A stretch of 64,000 nucleotides of DNA from JBHHYU01 sp046757725 (GTDB taxonomy: Bacteria > Desulfobacterota > Binatia > UBA9968): the NCBI GenBank assembly GCA_046757725.1, contig JBHHYU010000003.1:33881-97880 (forward strand), given 5' to 3'. Position 1 is the stretch's first letter, and every line of letters starts with the position of its first letter. Below are positions 1-9,086 of the stretch, piece by piece. The notes under the pieces were generated by a model. That model searched no databases and was not told the origin of the DNA. It saw nothing but the letters and a program-made list of their open reading frames with translations. A program made the position numbers and the translations under genes.

Positions 1-926
1 AACATCGCCAGTAACCCCATGAGAAGACCCCCGATGGCCGGTTTCACATGGGCCGGAACAGGGATCCGTTTGAAGAGGTCGCGGATCCCATAAAAGATGG
101 ACGGTTCGAATGCCCCTACCAAACCGGCGACAATCCCCAGGACTAGGTAGCCGATTAAGTCCAAGGGCTGGGAGAAGTGAAGCGTATCGGAGAACAGGAA
201 CAGAGGTTGCCAACCAACGAAGAGTCCGTTTACCGCATAGGCTACAACCGCGGCCACAACCGTGTAAATCAATGCCTCACCCTCGAACGCCATACTGCCG
301 TATAGAATTTCTACCGCAAAAATGGCCATTCCCAGAGGTGACCTAAAAATAGCCGCCAGCCCTGCGGCCATGCCTGCCAACACTATCGTGAGATGTTCCT
401 CGCGGCTCAGTCGCAGATAGGTTGCTAGGATCGAGCTCACACCGACGCTGATCTGAGCAGTCGGTCCTTCACGACCGGCCGCGCCCCCCGAGCCGATGGT
501 GATGGCCGATGCAATAGCCTTGATGGGGGGCACAATAGATCTGACCTGCCCGCCCTTATAGTGGAAAGACTCTACTGCGGCATCAGTTCCATGTCCCTCG
601 GCTTCCGGCGCGAAGGTATATACGAGGATTCCGGATAATAGTCCCCCCACGGTGGTTGCGACCGGGATCAGCCACAATCCCATAGGCCCCATGTGGGGCG
701 CAGGATTGAGGGTGCCGGGTTCCGGGGCCACGTAGCCTGCAATTCCCCATAGAAACAGCCGCTCCCCCCATGAGAGAAGCCAAATGAAGATCTGTGCACT
801 CAGGCCCCCCACGACACCAACAACGGCAGAAAGCAACAAGAGACGGTATTCACTCCATGGGAATTGGCTCTCGGAGTCGGTGGATGACGAAGGTTCAGTC
901 CCGGATTGATAGTCGGAGCTAGCCAA
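1..926 (-). CDS. ClC-family chloride channel/antiporter (3' end beyond window)
   Basis: Membrane protein of the ClC family, moving Cl- (or exchanging Cl-/H+) across the inner membrane. Reading leftwards, the translation holds a first hydrophobic helix at about residues 27-53 and the diagnostic GSGGAAGREGPTAQ stretch at about 145-158; Glu153 is the equivalent of the gating glutamate. Several further membrane helices follow before the window ends, so the C-terminal half is not visible. No ATG or GTG is available before the first helix; an in-frame TAG lies just upstream. TTG at 926 follows AGAGG by nine bases and is preferred to TTG at 935. A second, CBS-containing ClC lies at 2634-4358, separated by an EIIA-type regulator. 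Family certain; transporter versus channel undecided. Confidence 0.9.
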   Translation of the reverse strand, partial: MASSDYQSGTEPSSSTDSESQFPWSEYRLLLLSAVVGVVGGLSAQIFIWLLSWGERLFLWGIAGYVAPEPGTLNPAPHMGPMGLWLIPVATTVGGLLSGILVYTFAPEAEGHGTDAAVESFHYKGGQVRSIVPPIKAIASAITIGSGGAAGREGPTAQISVGVSSILATYLRLSREEHLTIVLAGMAAGLAAIFRSPLGMAIFAVEILYGSMAFEGEALIYTVVAAVVAYAVNGLFVGWQPLFLFSDTLHFSQPLDLIGYLVLGIVAGLVGAFEPSIFYGIRDLFKRIPVPAHVKPAIGGLLMGLLAM

Positions 927-1834
927 GTTGTTCAACCTCTAATCAACAAATCGTTAAACTTAAACATACTAGCCAAGGGATGTTTGTGGACCCGCAGTGA
1001 CCGAGGAATAGTACAACGGCGAGCGACCAGTGAACACTCAACACAAACGGTCACTGGAGTGAGCAATGAAGGAAAACAAAAAAAATCGGAATATCCTAGA
1101 GTGTATAGGGTACAACCGAAAAACGGGCCAACCAACACCACACACAAATGCTACCCACCGTGGATTATTTCACGGGAATTTTTTCTACCTACGCACTTTT
1201 ATATATATGACTTTGCGTCATCCTGTCAACTTTTCATGAAAACTAATCTGCGGCCACCGACGGCTAACCTCTCATAAAACAACCCTTTTCTAGCAGATGG
1301 GGGAAAGCGTTTATTGACCTCGATGCAAAGCCAAACGAATGAAAGGACACCGGTCTTTCTGATCAGTCGGACAAGACAGCTGGAGGAGCCGCAATCCCGG
1401 CTCGAAATGGATAATGGATTTTACGCATAGCTAAACGGGAAGGGATGAACAGATCTGCCTTCATGCGGCGGTCTACAGCGCGGCGTAGCGACCAATCTTA
1501 GTTGCGATCCCCGGGGTTTCGGAATATATAGTAACGGCGTTTGATGGGTCGAGTACTGGTGTTCTTGTTAGATGTGATCTCAGGACCTACCGGGCATAGA
1601 TTCACATAGCGGGTGCAGGTCGTATCTACTAGCCTATCCCCGCCATCAATGGCATGGCTCCGCAAGTACAACGCGGTGGAGATTCTCCTTGCGGGGTGGT
1701 GTCTTTCCAACAGGACATGGCTCGTGGTAAAAATAGAGTTGCGTAGCTGGCTGCACCGTCTACTCTTACTGAGGGGAAAATCAATATGTGTAGCAGCGCA
1801 ACAGGCACTTAACCCGATGAAATAAGGGTAAACG
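927..1834. other. Intergenic region, no gene supported
   Basis: About 900 bases between a leftward ClC gene and a rightward regulator. The part around 1050-1280 is visibly A/T-richer than its flanks. Short open frames exist on both strands but none has a recognisable family, a good ribosome binding site or a hydrophobic or low-complexity pattern that would argue for a protein. It must hold the two divergent promoters, but I cannot place them with confidence. Confidence 0.5.
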
Positions 1835-2563
1835 ATGGCTCTTCAGAAAACTTCGCTCAATCCACCCGGGAAATCTACTGCCAGTGATAAGTATATAAGT
1901 GTCACCCAAGCAGCAAAACTCCTGGGGGTTGGGGAACAGACTGTTCGGCGGTGGATCTACCAAGGCAAGCTGCGGGCAAGATTAACAGCGCAAGGGCGTT
2001 ACCTCTTTACGGAAAAAAAATTGAGGCGATGGGCCAAAAACCATCATATCATGATCGGAAAACCGCAGGCAAAGTCCACAGAAGACCCTACAACCGAGGT
2101 GCCCCTGCTGATGGACGCACTGAAAAGAGGAAATGTCTTCTTTAATATAGACGGTACTGACATTGCCAGTGTATTAAAGGAAGCAGTGTCACGTGTGCCT
2201 CTGCCACAAGGCGTGGATAGGGCAGAGCTGCTGGATGCGATTGTTGAGCGCGAGGCAATGGCTTCCACAGGAGTGGGGATGGGTGTTGCAATCCCTCACC
2301 CACGGCAACCCTTAGGAAAATCCTCTTTTGAGCCGAGGATTACTACGTGCTTCTTAAGAAACGAGATTGATTTTCATGCCGTAGACGGCCGGCCGGTTTT
2401 TGCCCTTTTTATTATGTTAAACGCGTCACCGGCACAACATCTGCAGATGCTGTCTGAGCTGAGTTACTATCTCCGCGATGACGCCTTTATTGCGCTCATG
2501 AAAAAGTGTAAGTCCGCCGGTGGCTTCTACGAAAAGTTCGAGGTTAAGAAGCGGCGCGCGTAA
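1835..2563 (+). CDS. HTH (excisionase/MerR-type) protein fused to PTS EIIA domain
   Basis: Two-domain regulator of 242 residues. Residues about 20-68 form a winged helix-turn-helix of the excisionase/MerR type (ISVTQAAKLLGVGEQTVRRW, then an arginine-rich recognition part). Residues about 90-235 are a PTS EIIA type 2 (fructose/nitrogen-type) domain with the phosphorylatable His155 in the motif GMGVAIPHPR. Proteins of this layout are annotated in delta-type lineages as DNA-binding PTS IIA proteins; phosphorylation of the histidine would be expected to modulate DNA binding or partner binding, in the manner of PtsN. No EI or HPr gene is in the window. It sits 70 bases upstream of, and in line with, a ClC-CBS gene and is divergent from another ClC gene, so control of anion transport is the natural guess, not proven. 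Confidence 0.88.
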   Translation: MALQKTSLNPPGKSTASDKYISVTQAAKLLGVGEQTVRRWIYQGKLRARLTAQGRYLFTEKKLRRWAKNHHIMIGKPQAKSTEDPTTEVPLLMDALKRGNVFFNIDGTDIASVLKEAVSRVPLPQGVDRAELLDAIVEREAMASTGVGMGVAIPHPRQPLGKSSFEPRITTCFLRNEIDFHAVDGRPVFALFIMLNASPAQHLQMLSELSYYLRDDAFIALMKKCKSAGGFYEKFEVKKRRA

Positions 2564-2633
2564 GAGGACCAAAGGCAATGAAAAGCGCTAGGGGCAAAAC
2601 CCCCACGGCTTCAGGCGTAGAGATGAGTTTCTG

Positions 2634-4358
2634 ATGACGTCAAGATTCCCGGTGATCCAGATCATCCGCGACTTCTTTAATTCTCTTGATGAGCGATTTC
2701 AACTTATCCTTATTGGCTCAGTCGTCGGAGCACTGGGCGCTTGCGCCTCGGTTTTTCTGACCTACGCCCTGTCTTCAGGTGCCGCGCTGTTAGCGCCCTT
2801 GCGCGGGCGAACCTATGGCCTTTTGCTGCCGGCCATTGGCGCCGCGTTGTCGGCGATTTTGCTTCGGCGAATCTTCAAAGAAGCGGGTGGTAATGGTGTT
2901 ACGGAGGCCATCTACAGCATCTCGAGACGGGGCGGATTGTTGCGCAGTCGCAGCGTTTTTTCGCGACTCTTCAGCAGTCTGCTTACTATTGCGAGCGGCG
3001 GGTCCGCAGGGCCCGAGGCCCCTGTTGTGGTAAGTGGAGCGGGTATAGGCTCAAACGTGAGCAATCTGGTTAATTTCGATGATCGCCAACGGTTTATGAT
3101 GGTCGCAGGTGGGGCGGCAGGCGCCCTTGGCGCGATTTTTAACGCCCCCTTGGCTGGGATTGCTTTCTCCCTCGAGGTTGTTTTAGCAGAGTGGAATTCT
3201 ACGCACTTCGTTGCTATCGCGGTTGCAGCGGTTGTAGGAACTGAAGTTAGCCGTCTCCTCCAGGGAAACCAAATCCCCTTTCAGGAGCAGGGATTCAATG
3301 CCGGCTTTCCCGATTTGATGCTATCGGTGGTGCTGGCGATCTTATGTGCCCTTGTGGCGATCTGTTTTGTTAGGCTGTTGCATTTTACTGAGAAGAGGGT
3401 AGCCGATCTGGTTTCAGGCCTTGTCTATCGCGCGGCTCTCGGAGGCCTTCTCGTGGGAATCCTGGGCTTCTTTTTCCCTGTAGTGTTAGGCGAGGGCTAT
3501 GCGACCGTGAGAGAGATGATTAGAGGGACGTATGCTACCGGCTTATGGATCGTAGGCCTGGGGGCCCTCGCTAAAGTGATCGCGACATCTCTGACTCTCG
3601 GTAGTGGTGGTTCCGGCGGTGTTTTCGCGCCCTGCCTAGTGATAGGAGGCCTGAGCGGCGTATTTTTCCAAAGGGCGGTCGGTTACTTTTTTTCTTCCGT
3701 GCCTATACCTACCGAGAGTTATTATGCTTTCCTTGGAATGGCGGGAGTGATCAGCAGCGCGTTGCAGGCCCCGCTTACCGGCATCTTCCTGATCATTGAG
3801 ATCACTGGTAGTTACGAGATGGTGCTCCCCGTGCTGGTCACTGCCGTGGTTGCCGCGGCAGTGAGCCACTGTTTTGAGCCGTATTCAGTGTATCATCGAG
3901 CCTTGATGGAAAGAGAGGGGTTGTTCCGACCAAGAACCGATCGGGCTGTATTGGCGGATATCCCGATCGCCGAAGTCATAAAAAGTGATTGTATGGTCCG
4001 TGAGCCGGAGATGCAGCTTACGGTCCTTGTGGATGCCGTGAAGCATACACGTCAGCATTACTTTCCTGTGGTGGAGAACGGAAACAGCCGATACATGGGG
4101 CTAATCGATCTCGATGAGATTCGCGGTTATTTGTTTAACCCTTTGCTTTACAACACGGTTTTGGTTGCGGAACTTGCGAATGAAAGAATAACAACCGTTT
4201 CGCCGGGGGAGGATCTCTTAGGCGTTATGGAAAAATTTGACAGACAGGGAATAACCTGTTTGCCTGTTGTGCAGGGGGGCAGATTCGTTGGCCTGATTTC
4301 AAAGTCAACCGTACTGGAGCATTACCGTAAGGAACTGATCGTACAGGAGAACCCTTGA
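2634..4358 (+). CDS. ClC-family chloride channel with C-terminal CBS pair
   Basis: 574-residue ClC protein. The membrane part (about 1-415) contains SGGSAGPEAPVVV with Glu128 at the gating-glutamate position (GPEAP instead of the GREGP of the neighbouring ClC) and GSGGSGGVFAP at 323-333, the GxFxP selectivity motif. Residues about 440-565 form two CBS domains, which in this family bind adenine nucleotides and gate transport. ATG at 2634 is preceded by a weak GAGATGAG. It follows the HTH-EIIA gene closely and probably shares its transcript; a GGGG-CAAAA-CCCC hairpin in the 70-base gap might attenuate. The two ClC genes in this region are clearly not recent duplicates (different motif variants, only one with CBS). 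Confidence 0.93.
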   Translation: MTSRFPVIQIIRDFFNSLDERFQLILIGSVVGALGACASVFLTYALSSGAALLAPLRGRTYGLLLPAIGAALSAILLRRIFKEAGGNGVTEAIYSISRRGGLLRSRSVFSRLFSSLLTIASGGSAGPEAPVVVSGAGIGSNVSNLVNFDDRQRFMMVAGGAAGALGAIFNAPLAGIAFSLEVVLAEWNSTHFVAIAVAAVVGTEVSRLLQGNQIPFQEQGFNAGFPDLMLSVVLAILCALVAICFVRLLHFTEKRVADLVSGLVYRAALGGLLVGILGFFFPVVLGEGYATVREMIRGTYATGLWIVGLGALAKVIATSLTLGSGGSGGVFAPCLVIGGLSGVFFQRAVGYFFSSVPIPTESYYAFLGMAGVISSALQAPLTGIFLIIEITGSYEMVLPVLVTAVVAAAVSHCFEPYSVYHRALMEREGLFRPRTDRAVLADIPIAEVIKSDCMVREPEMQLTVLVDAVKHTRQHYFPVVENGNSRYMGLIDLDEIRGYLFNPLLYNTVLVAELANERITTVSPGEDLLGVMEKFDRQGITCLPVVQGGRFVGLISKSTVLEHYRKELIVQENP

Positions 4359-4562
4359 GTTCAATATAATGCTGTGGCATTCGGTGGTTTTTATGAAAGT
4401 TTTTTTGGCCTGTGGAGACCGGTCACCGGTAGCAAAGGGAAATACTTTTTAATTTGCCCAAGCCTAGCCGGTCGAAACCATAAACTCCCCTGGTTGACGG
4501 CCGGGGCAGGCAGAGTTATTCAATAGCTGTTGGTTCAAGATACGATCTCAATTATCACTAAT

Positions 4563-4568
4563 AGGAGG
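4563..4568 (+). promoter_or_regulatory. Shine-Dalgarno that fixes the true start of the broken Usp gene
   Basis: Perfect AGGAGG eight bases before TTG at 4577. That TTG opens a 43-codon frame which is not the frame of the long downstream coding region. A strong ribosome site in front of a frame that stops early is the main evidence that the downstream gene once began here and is now frameshifted. Confidence 0.7.
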
Positions 4569-4576
4569 CGGTCCCA

Positions 4577-5403
4577 TTGAAGAGAGAATTGTTGCACGTA
4601 TTCCGTAACACACCCCTCGGCAGAGAAATCTTTTTGCAATCGGCTTACTTTTGCCAGAAGCTGGGTCTTCATTCGAGAATTTATGTCCCGAAGCATCCCC
4701 AGTTTTAAATTATTTCGAACGTTCGATCGTAACGGTGGATTTGGACCGGGCCTTTCTGCGCTCCCCCGAAACGGCCAAGGCGCACGTCGAAGAGATCCTG
4801 AAATCGTTGGGGGATGTAGAGTACAGTTTTTTTGAGCCTTCAGATTTTACAGCAAGCACGCTCCCGGAGATACCACCCACTTTCGGATACATGTGCTGTC
4901 CCCGGACAATCAGCGACCTGTCCACGAAAATCAGCCTCGGGTACATCGGTCCGCGTGTGAGGAGCATCATCGAACAGGCTACCTTCCCGATCCTTATTCC
5001 CGCCGCCAGTTACAAACCTTGGGAAAACCTTCTCTGCTTTTTCGGTGGATCGCCCTATGCACTGAATGTCGCCGAATGTGCCATTGATCTCAGCGAGGCA
5101 TCTCACCTGCCGCTCAAGCTTTTCACTGAGGGTGAAGGGAAGGGTCAGGAGTGGTATCAGAGTCAGATGAAAGGAACTCGTCTATCTCGAGGGATCCAAG
5201 AGGGTCGAGTTGAATGGATGTTCTTCGAAAAAGGAGATTTAAAAGAGCATCTCTACGACGTACCGCATGATGCGTTGATTGTCATAGGGTCCCATGGGCA
5301 CAAGACAGCCAAAGAACTTTTTTTCGGTAGCAAGACGGAGCTTGTCCAGACCGTGCTTCCAAACCCGATGGTGGTCATCGGGCCGAATTTTAGGGCCGAC
5401 TAA
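4577..5403 (+). pseudogene. Tandem universal stress protein interrupted by a one-base frameshift
   Basis: UspA-superfamily protein with two Usp domains. The frame from TTG 4577 reads a typical N-terminus (LLHVFRNTPLGREIFLQSAY... to KHPQF) and stops at TAA 4706-4708. The next frame continues seamlessly as LNYFERSIVTVDLDRAFLRS to 5403. Adding one T to the T run at 4703-4706 joins both into one protein of about 276 residues with no gap, so a single base has been lost, either in nature or by homopolymer sequencing error. The C-terminal domain keeps the ATP-binding pattern G-2X-G-9X-G-S (GSHGHKTAKELFFGS). If translation used only the second frame, TTG 4651 would give 250 residues lacking the first strand. 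It lies in an ion-transport/stress neighbourhood, between a ClC gene and a Usp-tailed permease. Confidence 0.82.
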
Positions 5404-5543
5404 ATGCTCGACCTTGACCTCGGGAAGGAGACCCCTCCGTTTATCTCAGAATCTTGTTCGAAGTCGTTCCCCCACTCTAGACTTGTCGGCTAAAATCGTC
5501 ATTTTGTAGAAGCAACCCTAAGGGACCCATCACGGATGCGTTT

Positions 5544-7382
5544 TCAATTGCATATAACGAGGCGACAGGTACGGGGTAGCCGGCTCACAAGCCCCTTGAC
5601 CACGTGACCCCGGAGCATGTGGTAAAAAGCGGATCGCCTGGTAGAGCCAACCAGGACCGCGTTCATCTCCAGCTGCTTTGCTGCCTTGGCGATCGCCTCG
5701 GCGGCGTTATAAGAGATGGACCAGATTGGGATGATCTCAATATTGTGGTCTCGCACAACTTGTAGAGTTTCCCGCAGCATCCCGATGCCTTCTTCGTTGG
5801 GCGCATGCGGCGTATGGCCGTAAAAAAGACCAGGCCATTCTTCCACATAGATACAATATAAGGCGGATTCCTGCTTGCCTCTCACGCGTACGATTCCCTC
5901 TTCCAGAAGGTGTGAATTTGTTCCCCTGATGGCGAGAAGGGTGGATGAGGGGTAGAGAGGTTTAAGGTTTACTGCCTCAGCCAAAGTCACAAGGCCCTTG
6001 AGCTCCTCCTCGATGATATGCTCTGACTCCCGGTAGGCTCTGGCCTGGAGGCGTTGGACTACAGGAATACGTTGAAGCAGTTCCATGAACCAACCTTCAC
6101 GGACACCCAGCGCAATAATCATCCCAAGTGCTGTCAGACCGCCACCAAAAATTGTAGCCAAATTCTTTTCTACCAGGTTGATGGCCCAGGCAACGATGAC
6201 TATCGTTGTGGTCAAAAGCCCGATCCAGAATCCGATATCTTTTCTTCCCAAGCGCCAACGAATCACATCCAGGCTCAGGGAGGAGAAGGTGAAGGCCCCC
6301 AGCAACCCGAAGGCGTACATCTCGCCAAGCAAATTAAGATGCCCTTGTGTCAAGACGATGACGATAACGGGGACAATGGTCGCGATGGAGACGGCGACGT
6401 GAGGTGTGTTGAATCTGCGGCTGCGCAATCCAATCACCTGCGGGAGAAATCCACGGTTCGACAGGGCCAGGAAGATATGGTAGGTCCCGATGATCGCCGT
6501 ATTGGCTGCAAATATCAGCAAGGAGGAAGCGGTTAGGACGACGGCTAGTTTGAGGCTAAAGCCGCCGGAGATCGAAGCCAACTCCGATATAAAACGCTCG
6601 CTCTGTGTTGCTTTGAGTTCCGGGGAGAGAAGGGTGATGGCAAGGGTTGTGAGAATAGGTGAGGTAATAAGCATAGTGCCCACCACGACCGCCATGGCCA
6701 CTCTCGTGGTACGCCGCAGGGGAAGGCGCATCGTCGGGCTGAGTTGGCTAATGCTTTCCAGGCCTGAAAAGGCGAGCCATGCGGCGCCAAATCCAATCAG
6801 AATCTCCCTAAGAGAAATCTCCTTGCCGGGTGAAACGGTCTGCAACGCCGCCCACCACTGAGAAAGAGACATGGAGTACATGGAAAAACCGATAACAGCG
6901 AGATCGGTGAAAAAGGCAAAGATCGCCATACCAAGGGCCACGGCGGCGCTTTCTCTTATGCCGATGATATTGAGGGCGGCAAGGGTGAGAAGTCCCAGAC
7001 ATGCCAGAGGCACAACGTTCGCGTCTATAGCGGGAAAGACACTACCAACATATTGAAGACCGGAAACCGCAGAGATTGCAGCGGTGAGGAAATAACTGGT
7101 GATGATCAGCATCCCTCCCATGCAGCCCCACATAGGACCAAAGGCCTTTGTCGTTATCGTGACGACACCCCCACCCTCAGGATTACGCCAGGTGATTTCG
7201 ATATACTTTAAAGCGAGGAGAACGAACCCGACGGTGGTCAGGAGAACGAAGAAAGGAGTCTTGTTCTGAACACTGCCGTAAAGGATTCCCGGGACATAGT
7301 ATACCGACGTCCCGATATCGCAGAAGACGACGGCCCAGGCCAGCAGCCAATTGAGTTGTCTTGTATCCGGTGTTGGTCGCAT
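5544..7382 (-). CDS. APC-superfamily amino acid permease with C-terminal Usp-like domain
   Basis: Secondary transporter of the APC superfamily, about 612 residues. Residues about 12-430 (from ATG 7382) hold roughly twelve hydrophobic helices, beginning with LLAWAVVFCDIGTSVYYVPG, the usual first-helix pattern for amino acid permeases. After about residue 470 a soluble tail follows, ending in a Usp-like fold (NAVLVGSTRRSAFYHMLRGH near the end); the second glycine of the G-2X-G-9X-G ATP motif is Arg. A TTG at 7430 would add 16 residues but neither site has a clear ribosome binding site, so ATG 7382 is preferred. The gene converges on the broken universal stress gene and diverges from the PAS-receiver gene. 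Substrate unknown. Confidence 0.88.
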   Translation of the reverse strand: MRPTPDTRQLNWLLAWAVVFCDIGTSVYYVPGILYGSVQNKTPFFVLLTTVGFVLLALKYIEITWRNPEGGGVVTITTKAFGPMWGCMGGMLIITSYFLTAAISAVSGLQYVGSVFPAIDANVVPLACLGLLTLAALNIIGIRESAAVALGMAIFAFFTDLAVIGFSMYSMSLSQWWAALQTVSPGKEISLREILIGFGAAWLAFSGLESISQLSPTMRLPLRRTTRVAMAVVVGTMLITSPILTTLAITLLSPELKATQSERFISELASISGGFSLKLAVVLTASSLLIFAANTAIIGTYHIFLALSNRGFLPQVIGLRSRRFNTPHVAVSIATIVPVIVIVLTQGHLNLLGEMYAFGLLGAFTFSSLSLDVIRWRLGRKDIGFWIGLLTTTIVIVAWAINLVEKNLATIFGGGLTALGMIIALGVREGWFMELLQRIPVVQRLQARAYRESEHIIEEELKGLVTLAEAVNLKPLYPSSTLLAIRGTNSHLLEEGIVRVRGKQESALYCIYVEEWPGLFYGHTPHAPNEEGIGMLRETLQVVRDHNIEIIPIWSISYNAAEAIAKAAKQLEMNAVLVGSTRRSAFYHMLRGHVVKGLVSRLPRTCRLVICN

Positions 7383-7497
7383 AAGGTGACGGAGAATGTG
7401 TATGATACGGTTTGAGCAAAAGGGGGTCAAGCGAATTCAGACTCTTGCATTCACAAAGGCATTGGAATTATCATGAAGTGATTAAGAAGGCTTCTGT

Positions 7498-8598
7498 ATG
7501 TCTCTAACCCCGCAATACTTTCACAAGCTGGTCGAGAGCTGCCCTGACATCATCATTGCCGTTGATCAAAAAGGCACAGTTATTTTTTATAACGACGGAG
7601 CCAGGCAAAACCTCGGTTTTACTCCTGAAGAAGTTTTAGGGAAAAGCGTCCTAGAAATCTATTACAGCCGTGAAGAGGCCAAAAAAGTGATGGCCGCTAT
7701 GCGGCACGGGAAACGCGGGGAAGTAGGAAACGTCAGCAATTGTGAGACCGTCTTCAAAACTAAAAAAGGAGAGCGGGTAGCGGTAGCCATTTCAGCATCG
7801 GTGATCTACAGCGAAGACGGGCAGGAAATCGGCTCCATCGGTTTTGCCAAGGATATCCGTGAGATTAGACGCCGGGATCAACTGGCTACCCTGTGTGAGA
7901 TCGCCATCGGACTTTCCCATGAGATTAACAACTCGCTTGAGGTGCTCGTAAATCATCTGAACCTTGTCCAGCAATACGTAGGGCGGGTAGCCACCGACGA
8001 GGACTATATTGTGGAATCAGAGCGGCTAGAGGCGGTCGACAGACAGGTTCGAAATATCCAAGAGATTACGCGTCGTATAGGAGAAATGGCAGAGGGGGGA
8101 GACTACGGAACCCGGGAGTACATCGGTGGCAAGATGATGACGGACCTCGGGGGCAACGGCGCGGCAGGGGTGAAACGAGAGGAGGAAAGAGAAGACGGTT
8201 TTCCCCTGGAGGGGCTTCGATTACTGGTGGTTGATGATGATCTCGGTGTCTGTCATTCGTTGAGGGACCTCCTGCGAGAGGGAAGGTGTGTGGTTGAGAC
8301 CGCTCCCTCTGGGAGAATAGCGATAAAGCTTTTGGAGCTGAAGGAATTTGATCTTATCCTCAGCGATGTGGTGATGCCTGATATGGACGGCTATGAGCTC
8401 TACAGGTTAGTGAAGGAGAAAATCCCAAACCTGCCGGTCATCCTTATGACAGCTTTCACCTATGATAAAGATCATATTATTAAAAGAAGTCGCTTGAATG
8501 GTCTTCAAGGGGCGATCTTTAAGAAGCCTATCAACCCTGCCCAGCTTAAAAAAATCATTTTGGAGCAATGTGGTAGTAAACCGGCCGGCTCTGTGTGA
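7498..8598 (+). CDS. PAS-DHp-receiver hybrid lacking a kinase ATPase domain
   Basis: 366-residue signalling protein. Residues about 5-125 are a PAS sensor domain (PDIIIAVDQKGTVIFYNDGA). Residues about 128-198 look like a histidine-kinase dimerisation segment with His141 in GLSHEINNSLEVL. No N, G1 or G2 box of an HATPase_c domain follows; instead a charged linker (200-236) leads to a receiver domain at about 240-358 with Asp290 as phosphoacceptor, acidic cluster DDD 246-248, Thr318 and Lys343. It therefore cannot phosphorylate itself and probably relays from, or is dephosphorylated by, another protein. The C-terminus ends with the receiver, so there is no DNA-binding output. A small TPR protein follows 47 bases later, likely in the same transcript. 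Confidence 0.88.
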   Translation: MSLTPQYFHKLVESCPDIIIAVDQKGTVIFYNDGARQNLGFTPEEVLGKSVLEIYYSREEAKKVMAAMRHGKRGEVGNVSNCETVFKTKKGERVAVAISASVIYSEDGQEIGSIGFAKDIREIRRRDQLATLCEIAIGLSHEINNSLEVLVNHLNLVQQYVGRVATDEDYIVESERLEAVDRQVRNIQEITRRIGEMAEGGDYGTREYIGGKMMTDLGGNGAAGVKREEEREDGFPLEGLRLLVVDDDLGVCHSLRDLLREGRCVVETAPSGRIAIKLLELKEFDLILSDVVMPDMDGYELYRLVKEKIPNLPVILMTAFTYDKDHIIKRSRLNGLQGAIFKKPINPAQLKKIILEQCGSKPAGSV

Positions 8599-8645
8599 TC
8601 ATTGAAACACCTAGCGGTTTAAAAGATCAAACCTGAGGCTTGCCA

Positions 8646-8993
8646 ATGACCAAAGAGGATTATTACAATCAGGGGATGGAATTTTTTAGCGAGGATAGGA
8701 TGGATGAGGCCATCAAAGCGTATCAAAAGGCGCTGGACGAAGATCCGAATTACGCGGATGCCTTGCATGCCCTGGCGATGACTTATGCCGGCAGGGATCA
8801 GTTAGATGAAGCCGTCGAAGTCGGGAAGAGACTCATAAAGGTTAGCCCGGAAAATGAGTTGGCCTACACGAGCCTGTCGATCTTTTATCAGCGTAAGGGA
8901 ATGATCGCAGAGGCTGAGCAAATCGGGGCCAAGGCACGGACCCTGGGATGGAAAAGACAACTTGAGGAAAAGAAAGAAGGCGAGAAACAGTAG
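8646..8993 (+). CDS. Small TPR-repeat protein
   Basis: 115-residue cytoplasmic protein built of about three tetratricopeptide repeats (AIKAYQKALDEDPNYADAL is a canonical TPR helix pair), ending in a charged Lys/Glu-rich tail. It has no signal peptide. ATG at 8646 lies seven bases after TGAGG and is preferred to TTG at 8640. Such proteins are scaffolds for protein-protein contacts; here it probably partners the PAS-DHp-receiver protein encoded just upstream. Function beyond that is unknown. Confidence 0.8.
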   Translation: MTKEDYYNQGMEFFSEDRMDEAIKAYQKALDEDPNYADALHALAMTYAGRDQLDEAVEVGKRLIKVSPENELAYTSLSIFYQRKGMIAEAEQIGAKARTLGWKRQLEEKKEGEKQ

Positions 8994-9023
8994 AATCGAA
9001 TCCCCGCCCTCAACTCGAACCCC

Positions 9024-9048
9024 TTGAGGCAACCCTACTGTGCCTCAA
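9024..9048. terminator. Hairpin between convergent genes
   Basis: Perfect 8-bp inverted repeat TTGAGGCA / TGCCTCAA around a nine-base loop (ACCCTACTG), placed between the end of the TPR gene and the end of the convergent debranching gene. There is no clean T run on either side, so termination is inferred from position and symmetry only. Confidence 0.4.
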
Positions 9049-9086
9049 CAGCCGTCGCAAATTCCCCCTTTAGTAATTGTGCGTGG

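Noticed and set aside
906..1277. 123-codon plus-strand frame (and the minus-strand frame 932-1147) in the first intergenic region
   Set aside because: No family likeness, no ribosome site, overlaps the start of the ClC gene in antisense.
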